From Salinicola salarius (GTDB taxonomy: Bacteria > Pseudomonadota > Gammaproteobacteria > Pseudomonadales > Halomonadaceae): a DNA stretch of 51,554 nucleotides. A model generated the notes under the pieces. It saw nothing but the letters and a program-made list of their open reading frames with translations. It did no database searches and was not told the DNA's origin. The stretch is taken from NCBI RefSeq assembly GCF_003206135.1, contig NZ_PZJT01000006.1, positions 466,681 through 518,234 of the forward strand, written 5' to 3'. Below, piece by piece: positions 20,136 to 28,291 of the stretch. The stretch's first letter is position 1. Each line of letters opens with the position of its first letter. A program made the translations under genes and the position numbers.

Positions 20136-23100
20136 CTAGGCGACGCTGGCGGTGTCCGGGTTATCGTCGACCCCGGCCACGGCAACCTCGTCACTGTCCA
20201 CGAAGAGATCCTCGAAGGCCTGCATCAGGCTGGCGTTCTCGTCGATCGAGGCGATCATCGAGAACAGCGATGTCATGGGCGTCGCCGTCGCACTGGCTTC
20301 CGGTGTCAGCGTGAACGACTGCAGGTTCATTGCCCCGCCGTTGAACGTCAGCCGCAGCGTCTGCTCGCCCGCCGCCAGATCGAGTTCGATACCCTCGTTG
20401 ACCTGGTAGTTGTTCCAGCCACCGGTATTGGTGACGGATTGCGGCGCAGCGCTGGTGTAGGTGGCGCCATCCTGCTCAACGCTGGCCGTGACGGTGCGAC
20501 CGTTGGACATCGCGGCAGCGGCGAACGACAGCTGATAGGTGCCCGCCTGGGCGACATCGATGGTGTACTCCACCCATTCGCCGTCGGCGATCGAGCCGAT
20601 CGAGTTGCCGTTGTCGCGTAGATCGACGCCTTCGTTCCTCGTGTTGACGCCCAGCTGTTCCTCGCTGCTGTCATGGTAGGCGACTTCCGCCCCACCCTCG
20701 TCGTAGAGCCCGGCATTCAGCGTCAGCCCACCGTCCACCGCCCAGGGCGTGCTGGAAGCGTTGAATGCCGATTGAGCGGCAGGTGCCAGACTGAAGGACT
20801 CCAGATTCTGCGAGCCACCGTTGAAGGTCAGCCGCAAGGTCTGCGTCCCCGCCTCCAGGGCCACGTGCTGGCTGTCGGTTGCCTCGAAGGTATTCCAGCC
20901 GCCGGTATAGTCGACGCCGATGGTCACGACTTCGTAGACGCCGGCGCCGTTATCGAACGTGGCCGTGATCGAACGGGCACTACCCGTCTGCGCACCCAGC
21001 GCGGACAGGAACGAGAGATCGTAGACGCCGGCCTGATCGACCTCGAGCGTGTATTCGACCCATTCCCCGTCCTCGATCCAGCCGATGGCGTCACCATTGC
21101 CGCGAATGTCCACTCCGCCCTCGCGGAAGCTGGTGCCCAGCTGGGTTTCGCTGGAGTCCTCGTAGGTCAGATAGGGCGCGCCCTCGTCGAACAGCGCCGC
21201 ATCCAGCGTCAGGCCATCGTTATCCACGACCCACGGCGTTGCCGAATCGTTGAACGGGGTGCGTGCCGCCGGCTCGATACCTTCGACCAGGAAAACGTTG
21301 TCGTTGTAGTCGTAGTTGATGCCGGTGTAATCCATGACCACGAAGTAGGTGTTGGCGATGGCGTTTCCGGCGGTGTCGTAAGCCTGGAAGACACGCACGG
21401 TATGGCCGCGCTCGATACCCGCATCCTCGGCCGGGGGCGTACTGCCGCCGGAAGGATTCAGCGACGGATCGGTGGAGAGATTGGCGATCGAGATGCCGAA
21501 GATGTCGTCGCCGGCCCAGCTGTCGGGTATCCGCCCACGAGTGAAGGACGCCGTTGCATAGTCGCCGTTGGCGACTTGCGGCAGGAACGACTGGCTATAG
21601 AGGCTGTCGTGATTGCTCAGCGATGCGCGCGCCGCCTTGTCGCCCGGGGCATGCAGCGCCAGCAGCGCGCCACTGTACCCGTGCAAGGCCGCCAGTTGGG
21701 TGACTGTGGCCGACTCGACGCCGTCGGCGATCTGCCAGTAGCGCGACAGCACTTCCTGGTCGTTGGCCGCTCGGTAGAGATCGAAATCCTGCAGCACGGA
21801 GCTGCCACCACCGTCCAGCGTCGACAGGCCATCGATGTGATTGCCGAAGCCGAACACTTGCCAGATCTCGTTGAGGTTAGGCTCCCAGCCCCCTTCGTCC
21901 CGCGCCTGCCAGAAGCCGGCCAACTGGATCTCCGTCACCGGCTGATCGGCATCGTTGGAGACGATCGTCATGGTGCCTTCGAAGACGCCACTGGCTGCGT
22001 TACTGGTCGGCGGTGTATAGGCGTCCCGGTTGAACAGTACGCCAACCTCGATGGATTCGCCGGGCGCCAGCCTCAGGTCATCGAGGGCATCCGCGTCCGC
22101 CAGCATGAACGGGCCGCTCAACGTCACGCTGCTGACCGACAGATCACCCGTGCCGTTATTGGTGATGACGACCGACCCGCTGTCCTTGTACTCGCGCGGC
22201 ACCGGGGAAGAGCTGGTCGCATCGTTGTCTTCGAGATAATTGAAAGCGATGCGGTCGCTGAAGTAGGCCGGATCGGTACTGACAACGCTGATGTTGCCGT
22301 CGGAGACGACCGTGACGGGCTCGTCCGACACTTCCAGCGAGTCGATATCGGGCCCGACACCATTGGGCGCGATGACCGTGACGGTGTTACTGCCCGCCGC
22401 CAGCGTCACTTCCACCGTCTGGTAGACCCAGTCGCTCACCGTCTGGCTCTGGGCAGGGAAGTTGACCGTCGGATAACTGACCCCGTTGATCGTCAGCGCC
22501 ATGGGGCGGTCGGCCTTGCCACTGGTCAACGAGTAGCGGAATGCGATTTCATAGACACCGCTCTGATCGACGTCCACATCCCAGCTAAGGCTCTGGTCGC
22601 CGCTGCCGACGAAATCGACGAAGCCTTCGCCCGAGGCGTCACGATCGGTCTGAGAGGAAGGAATGACGACGGCGCCGCCCTCGATGACCGCAGCCTCTGC
22701 TTCGTAGACGGCATAACCCGGCGTCGTGTCCTCGACCAGTACCTGCAACTGATCGATATTCGGCCCCGTGTTGCTGGTCGACTGCAGTCGGATCGTATTG
22801 GCGCCGGCGATCAGCTCGGCCGGAATATCCAGTGTCTGCCACGTATTCCATGCGGCATTGCCACTGACACCGACCGGCGGCGCGAAACCATAGACGCCGA
22901 TGCTGACATCGTTGACGAAGACTTCCAGCGGCCGGTTGGCCGTGCCCCCGTTGGCGTAGCGAATCCGAAGTACGGCATCGCCAGCGTCGGCCGCACTCAT
23001 GTCGACGTTGAAAGTGATGAAATCCGCCGTGGTCGCGCCAAAGTCGGCGTAGCCGCCAATCACACCATCGCTGTCGTTGGTGTTGCCGTCGAGCCCGTAG

Positions 23101-26100
23101 GCGCCGGGACGCACGCCGTACTCCGATCCGACATCGGTGGGCTCGGGGTTGTCGCCGTCTCGGATCACGATCTGAGCGCCGGCCCCGGAAGCGATGATCG
23201 CCTGGGACTCGTCTTCGGCCTGGATAGTGGCAATAGTAGTCAAGTCGGCATCTCCTTCTCCGGGGTCAATGATATCGCCAGGCACCGGATCCAGCCGGAC
23301 GACCTGGCTCTCGCCCGTGCTGCGATTGAGCGTTATCAGATAGAGCTGGCCGGTCAGCGGATTCTCGATGATATCCAGGGGATCGACATAGGAGATGACA
23401 TTACCGTCGACGTCACGCAGCACGTTATCGTTCGAGACGTTGCCCTCCTCGTCCAGCGTGATCCAACGGATATCGTCACCGCCGGAGTACTCGACGAACA
23501 GCAAGCTGCCGTCCAGCGTCGCGCCGAAAACGTTGCTGGTATATTCGATGGCGCCGTTGGGTGAACGGTTGGTACCCAGGGAATACACATCGTCGATCGC
23601 GTAATTGCTGTCGGGGTTGGTACCTACCGCGTACTCGTCGGTCTCGTTGGTATCCTCGCCGGCGGTCGGATTCCCGCCGTTGAGGATATATTCGTCGTGC
23701 ATCGGGTTGGGGTGGCCGTAGTAGCCCCCTTCCTCGACCTTGAATAGCCAGTCGTCCTCGATGCCCACGTTGATCAGCCCTTCGTTGTAGGCCGTCGAAG
23801 GATCGTCCGGCGTGACACCGCCGGCAGCCGAGCCGTTGGTGGGCGCGTACAGGCTGCCGTTGGAGTGCCATACCAGATCATAGGCGTTGCGAATGCCGGT
23901 GGCGTAGACCTTGAGGACGGCATCGGCCGCAAATGGATCGTAGTATTCGATCAATACGTTGCCGTCGGCATCCTGCATCGTCGCGGTGCCATCTTCCGCG
24001 AAGACCAGGTACTGGCCGCCACCCATGTCGATGGGGCCGTTCTTGAGGTCGCCGTCATCGTCTTCGTAGCGAGTGTTGGAACCATCGGTCGGCAACGGTT
24101 CGGTCGAGACGTCGAAGCCCCCCGCCGGCGCATCCCGATACGGATCGATTTCGAGTACCGCGGCGTTCAGCAGTCGCTCGGGACGGTTACCCCAGGCACT
24201 GTCGTCTCCACCCATCGCGGTGTTGGCCCCCTGCGAGACATACAGCAGATAAGGCGGCACGTCAGGGTTGGTCTCGGCGTCGTATTCGGGGTTGGCGTGG
24301 AACACCAGGCTGTTGGTGACATGGTCGCCGTTGGAACGCGGCAGCCCCGTGATATAGGTTTCCGCCAACCCGGAGAACGTGGCGTCGCTATCGTCGATCG
24401 TGACCTTGCTGACGCGTCCGCTGAATTCGGGTACGCCGTTGTCGCGTCCGGTCAGCGGAACCGGATAGTTGTCGGTCACCCATAGCACGTTGGGGTCGGT
24501 CGGATCGAAAGCGAGCCCCATGATGCCCCGAGCGCCCTCCTCGCTCTGGAAGTAGTCCAGCGCCAGCGTCTGCTCGTTGGACAGCGCCCCGGTGACCGGA
24601 TCGACATCGAAGCGCTTGATCTCGCCGTTCATGGTCGAGACGTAGATCTTGCTGTAGTCCGGCGACATGGTGATGGAAGTAAACAGGTACGCTCCATCTT
24701 CGGCACCGTTCAGCTCCACCGTCGTGTCGAAGGCCACTTCGCTGTCCTGGACTTCCGGTTCGGCGCCGGTCACGAAGGTAGTGGTGAATTTCTGAAACTC
24801 GCGGGTGGGCGCGCTGGGATCGTCGTTGTCGCCGCGGTCCTGGAAGCCGTCGATCACCAGCGTGTAACTGGTGTACTCATCCAGCTCACCCACCGGCGAT
24901 ATGGTCAGCGAATCGAACCCGCCGGTGGTATTGATGTTGAACGCGACCTCTTCACCGGTAACGGTGTTGAAGAGCTTGACCGACCCGTCGTTGAGACTCT
25001 CCAGCAACGCACCGCCGCGGCCATCGACCACGGAGATACCGATGAAGATATCGGACGTGGGATCGATACCCACCGGTAGCGTACCGTCGTCCGACTGGAG
25101 ATGGACCTCCACCTGCTGCTCGCCGACGCCGGCCACGGCCCGCGGATCGGTGAAATAGGCGTAATCCGCAGGCGCCTCGCGGTCATCGTTGGGCGTCAGG
25201 TCCGGCAGCGACTGGATCTCGATGTACTGGATTTCGGTGTTGGCGCTGTCGACACCGATCGAGTCGAGCGTCAGTCGGCCGTCGGTCACCTGGACGATTC
25301 GCGTCACCAGTGTCGAACGGTAGCCATCGCTGTCATCGGCCGGATTGCCGTCCGCCGGGAAGTCGTCCGGTCGCGCCGAGACAAACGGCGTATTGAAAGC
25401 CTCCCCTTCGGCATTGATGACGTTGACACTGTCATACGCGCCGCCGCTGTCGCCGATGGAGATCGTGACTTCGTAATAGCCATCCTCCAGCTCGATTTCC
25501 CAGCCGGCGCTTTGGCTATAGCCCGGCTTGTCGAAGCCGGCATAGGTCGCCTGCAACGGATCGACATCGGGCAACGCACTGCTGCGGTCACCGAGCGCGT
25601 TGGCATCCTGGCCGGCGATCGCCATCGGCGTCGTGCCGTTGGCGGTGCCGTCGGCGATCGAACCCTCCGTCACCCATCCATACTGGTAAGTCTGGCCATC
25701 CACCTGCAGCGACTGCTGCCCGAACGCCAGGCCGGTATCGGCAACATAGCCATCCGGCGTGGTCGCGCCGTTCGGCTGGAAGTTGATCTTGACCTCGAAG
25801 CGATCACCGGGCTCGACGACGGGATCGCCGCCGTCGTCAGGCAGCGTGTGGATCGACAGGCTGTCGATGTTGGGGCCGATATTGCCGATGTTGGCGAGCC
25901 GAACCACGTTGTCGCCGGCACCGAGCTCGATCTCGACGGTGGTTTCCGTCCAGTTCTCCCAGCCCGCGCTGCTCACCCCTGTTGATGGGAAATCGATCGT
26001 GCCCTGCGTATCACCGTCTACCGAAAGCGCCATCGGGCGATCGTTCGTGCCGCTGGCGGCGTAGCGAATCGTCAGCAGGTAGGTTCCCGCTTCCGCGACA

Positions 26101-27614
26101 TTGACCGTGAAAGCTCCCGCATCCCCGGTCTGGGATCCCATATCCAGATATCCCGTACCGCTGAAATCGCCCCACAAACCATCAGCGCCGCCACCGCTCG
26201 GCTCCGGGTTGCTGGCATCGCGAACCACGGTATCGGCGGCGGAGGAGCCGTCGTCGATCGCCAGCGCTTCCCCCTCGATCGAGAATACCAGCGTGGGATC
26301 CGCCGGCAATGCCTCGACATAATCGAAGGAGATCTGGTCGATATTGGGACCGTTGGGTACGCCGCCCTGCGCCGTCGACGGCAGAGTCAACGTCAAGCTG
26401 TTGTCGTTTTCGGAGAGCGGTACCGAAACGCTGATCTCGCTCCAGTTGGTCCAGGATCCGGTCGGCGGAAACGAAACCAGGGTGGGCTCCGCGCCGTTGA
26501 CGGAGAGCAGCAGCGGGCGATCGCCGGTCCCGCCATTGACGTAGCGAATCGTCGCGGTATAGACCCCGGTCTCCTCGGGAGAGACCTGGAAGGTGACCGC
26601 ATCGCCGGCATCCGTGCCGAAATCGACGTAGCCACCGTCGATCGCGCCCGCTCGGACGACGCCCTGCGCGTCGGGATGTTCGCTGTCGACGACTCGCGTC
26701 AGGCCAGCGCTGCTCGTCGCCCCGCTGTCGGCGATGGAAACCAGCGCTGAGTCTTCGGCCTGAATGACCAGCGGCGCCGGCACGTCATCCACAGCGATCG
26801 CGGTCAGCGTCAGGCTGTCGATGTTCGGGCCGCCTCCCACGATATTCTCCAGCCGGATGACATTGGTGCCGCTGTCGAGCGTCAGGGTCAGTGTCGCGTG
26901 CTGCCAGGTCTCCCACCCCGCCGTCCCGGTACCGGTCGAGGGAAATGTCAGGGTGCCCTGATCGTTGCCATCGACCAGTACGGCCATCGGGCGGGAGGCG
27001 CCACTCGCGCTGCTGCCGGCATATCGCACATCGAGCTGATAGGTGCCGGCGGCTGCGACATCCACCTCGAAATAGGCCGCGTCCCCGATCTGCCCCCCCA
27101 TGTCCACGTACCCGGTACCGCTCGATCCGTTCCACAAGCCATCGCTACCCGCGGCGGCGCTGGTCTCCGGGTTATCGGCATCGCGAACGACCGTATCGGC
27201 AGCCGAGCTACCGTCATCGGTCGTCAGTGATTCTCCCTGGAGAGTGAAGACATCGCCCGACCAGCCTTCGACGTTGACGACTTCGATATCGACCGACTGC
27301 TCGCTACCCGTCAACAGCTGACCGTTTGCATTCAGCGCATCCAGCATCAGATTGGTCAGACCTCGATCCAGATCCGCGGACAAGGTGAACCGATAAGGGC
27401 TTTCCGAAGCCACCTGCTCGCTCGGGTTGCCCGCGGAGTCGGTTACCGTCAGGGTGACAGCGGCAACGTCGCTGGCGGAAAAGCCGCTGCTGTCGATGGG
27501 CGCGACTTCCAGCCAGTAGTCCTCACCAAGAAAGTCACGAGTGATGGCAGCGCCCTGCGTCAATGTCTCGACGGTGTCCCCGGTCTGAGCATCGATGATG
27601 GATAGCGTGAACAT
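20136..27614 (-). CDS. Giant multidomain carbohydrate-binding / sugar-dehydrogenase-like protein, predicted type I secretion substrate
   Basis: This 2,492-residue acidic protein has no N-terminal signal and no membrane helix. Modules in order: Ig-like N-terminus (1-115); three CBM-like jelly rolls (about 123-272, 282-432, 442-590), each with the final NIDSL/NIDQI motif; a malectin-like module (603-803); a Big_5/Ig-like module (812-950); a glucose/sorbosone-dehydrogenase-type propeller (960-1446; GIMGLAFDP, NGDHVTNSLVF, GIRNAYDLVWH); two more CBM-like modules (1459-1627, 1635-1763); an ASH/Ig-like module (1770-1900); an unrecognised domain (1905-2115); two CBM6-type modules (2118-2278, 2282-2438; GEWVEYT in both); and a 54-residue acidic tail. 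RTX nonapeptides are absent. Divergent T1SS genes suggest export by a C-terminal signal. Probable role: surface or extracellular glycan binding, perhaps with sugar oxidation; substrate unknown. Confidence 0.82.
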   Translation of the reverse strand: MFTLSIIDAQTGDTVETLTQGAAITRDFLGEDYWLEVAPIDSSGFSASDVAAVTLTVTDSAGNPSEQVASESPYRFTLSADLDRGLTNLMLDALNANGQLLTGSEQSVDIEVVNVEGWSGDVFTLQGESLTTDDGSSAADTVVRDADNPETSAAAGSDGLWNGSSGTGYVDMGGQIGDAAYFEVDVAAAGTYQLDVRYAGSSASGASRPMAVLVDGNDQGTLTFPSTGTGTAGWETWQHATLTLTLDSGTNVIRLENIVGGGPNIDSLTLTAIAVDDVPAPLVIQAEDSALVSIADSGATSSAGLTRVVDSEHPDAQGVVRAGAIDGGYVDFGTDAGDAVTFQVSPEETGVYTATIRYVNGGTGDRPLLLSVNGAEPTLVSFPPTGSWTNWSEISVSVPLSENDNSLTLTLPSTAQGGVPNGPNIDQISFDYVEALPADPTLVFSIEGEALAIDDGSSAADTVVRDASNPEPSGGGADGLWGDFSGTGYLDMGSQTGDAGAFTVNVAEAGTYLLTIRYAASGTNDRPMALSVDGDTQGTIDFPSTGVSSAGWENWTETTVEIELGAGDNVVRLANIGNIGPNIDSLSIHTLPDDGGDPVVEPGDRFEVKINFQPNGATTPDGYVADTGLAFGQQSLQVDGQTYQYGWVTEGSIADGTANGTTPMAIAGQDANALGDRSSALPDVDPLQATYAGFDKPGYSQSAGWEIELEDGYYEVTISIGDSGGAYDSVNVINAEGEAFNTPFVSARPDDFPADGNPADDSDGYRSTLVTRIVQVTDGRLTLDSIGVDSANTEIQYIEIQSLPDLTPNDDREAPADYAYFTDPRAVAGVGEQQVEVHLQSDDGTLPVGIDPTSDIFIGISVVDGRGGALLESLNDGSVKLFNTVTGEEVAFNINTTGGFDSLTISPVGELDEYTSYTLVIDGFQDRGDNDDPSAPTREFQKFTTTFVTGAEPEVQDSEVAFDTTVELNGAEDGAYLFTSITMSPDYSKIYVSTMNGEIKRFDVDPVTGALSNEQTLALDYFQSEEGARGIMGLAFDPTDPNVLWVTDNYPVPLTGRDNGVPEFSGRVSKVTIDDSDATFSGLAETYITGLPRSNGDHVTNSLVFHANPEYDAETNPDVPPYLLYVSQGANTAMGGDDSAWGNRPERLLNAAVLEIDPYRDAPAGGFDVSTEPLPTDGSNTRYEDDDGDLKNGPIDMGGGQYLVFAEDGTATMQDADGNVLIEYYDPFAADAVLKVYATGIRNAYDLVWHSNGSLYAPTNGSAAGGVTPDDPSTAYNEGLINVGIEDDWLFKVEEGGYYGHPNPMHDEYILNGGNPTAGEDTNETDEYAVGTNPDSNYAIDDVYSLGTNRSPNGAIEYTSNVFGATLDGSLLFVEYSGGDDIRWITLDEEGNVSNDNVLRDVDGNVISYVDPLDIIENPLTGQLYLITLNRSTGESQVVRLDPVPGDIIDPGEGDADLTTIATIQAEDESQAIIASGAGAQIVIRDGDNPEPTDVGSEYGVRPGAYGLDGNTNDSDGVIGGYADFGATTADFITFNVDMSAADAGDAVLRIRYANGGTANRPLEVFVNDVSIGVYGFAPPVGVSGNAAWNTWQTLDIPAELIAGANTIRLQSTSNTGPNIDQLQVLVEDTTPGYAVYEAEAAVIEGGAVVIPSSQTDRDASGEGFVDFVGSGDQSLSWDVDVDQSGVYEIAFRYSLTSGKADRPMALTINGVSYPTVNFPAQSQTVSDWVYQTVEVTLAAGSNTVTVIAPNGVGPDIDSLEVSDEPVTVVSDGNISVVSTDPAYFSDRIAFNYLEDNDATSSSPVPREYKDSGSVVITNNGTGDLSVSSVTLSGPFMLADADALDDLRLAPGESIEVGVLFNRDAYTPPTSNAASGVFEGTMTIVSNDADQPVTEIQLAGFWQARDEGGWEPNLNEIWQVFGFGNHIDGLSTLDGGGSSVLQDFDLYRAANDQEVLSRYWQIADGVESATVTQLAALHGYSGALLALHAPGDKAARASLSNHDSLYSQSFLPQVANGDYATASFTRGRIPDSWAGDDIFGISIANLSTDPSLNPSGGSTPPAEDAGIERGHTVRVFQAYDTAGNAIANTYFVVMDYTGINYDYNDNVFLVEGIEPAARTPFNDSATPWVVDNDGLTLDAALFDEGAPYLTYEDSSETQLGTSFREGGVDIRGNGDAIGWIEDGEWVEYTLEVDQAGVYDLSFLSALGAQTGSARSITATFDNGAGVYEVVTIGVDYTGGWNTFEATDSQHVALEAGTQTLRLTFNGGSQNLESFSLAPAAQSAFNASSTPWAVDGGLTLNAGLYDEGGAEVAYHDSSEEQLGVNTRNEGVDLRDNGNSIGSIADGEWVEYTIDVAQAGTYQLSFAAAAMSNGRTVTASVEQDGATYTSAAPQSVTNTGGWNNYQVNEGIELDLAAGEQTLRLTFNGGAMNLQSFTLTPEASATATPMTSLFSMIASIDENASLMQAFEDLFVDSDEVAVAGVDDNPDTASVA

Positions 27615-28291
27615 GAATAGAGCCCCTACGCGTTATATGGTGGTTATGAAACGAGCGAGAATGACCGTCGCCCGTTCGGCGCTAACCGACACGATGCCGA
27701 GCTCCCGAGCATTGACTGACGGAAGTTCCCTATCGCTGATCGTTTATGGGCCAAAGACTCGGACTGACTCATGACTAAAGTCTTATCGATGGAGTCTTAC
27801 CGATGGCAACCTAGCGCTTCTCACTGCCAGCGCAAAGTTGAAACTTCTAAAACCATCAAAACGAGTTTAACGAGAAGCGCATGGAATGTAGCACTCGAAC
27901 GCCTCACTTCCAACGCATAATCATTGATTTAGCTTCTTTCTCGCCCCCTTATAAAAAGCGCGTTTACATAAAATTTCAAGGATGATAAATATCAAACTCA
28001 AGTACCAAAAATCGGTCTGGCATTTCAGTACAAATTCGTAACCTTATCACCATGAAATCCTTTGTTTTTATTCGCACGACTTTTGCCACATATCGAATCA
28101 ATCGCGACAAAAACACAACAAATCATTGATTTAAAAAGGTTAAAACAACAACCCAAGAACCATACTCCTCTCTCGACCAGGAATCCGCCCTTAAAACCCC
28201 GCTTGTAAACTTGTTCACAATTTACGCATCCTGATGGGAACAGCGATGCATCAACGCCACTTTCCACAACAACCTCAGAAGAGAAAATGCT
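27615..28291. promoter_or_regulatory. AT-rich divergent regulatory region of the secretion locus
   Basis: This 677-bp spacer separates the giant gene (minus) from the type I secretion genes (plus). About 27830-28230 is clearly richer in A/T than the flanks. It holds two identical copies of AATCATTGATTTA (27919-27931 and 28121-28133), each with the palindrome AATCA-T-TGATT. An inverted repeat GTAAA...TTTAC with inner TTGT-TC-ACAA lies at 28205-28225. A 14-bp tandem duplication is at 27779-27806. A possible plus-strand promoter is TTGATT (27925-27930) with TATAAA (27950-27955), but its 19-bp spacing is long. A 99-codon minus-strand frame at 28025-28324 looks like chance coding. Confidence 0.6.
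27779..27806. repeat. 14-bp tandem duplication
   Basis: AGTCTTATCGATGG (27779-27792) and AGTCTTACCGATGG (27793-27806) differ at one position. They lie about 170 bp upstream of the giant gene start. Confidence 0.85.

Noticed and set aside
20673..23564. A 963-codon plus-strand open frame antisense to the giant gene
   Set aside because: It mirrors the codon pattern of the repetitive minus-strand gene in high-GC DNA, has no ribosome site or family motif, and the minus-strand protein has clear domains.
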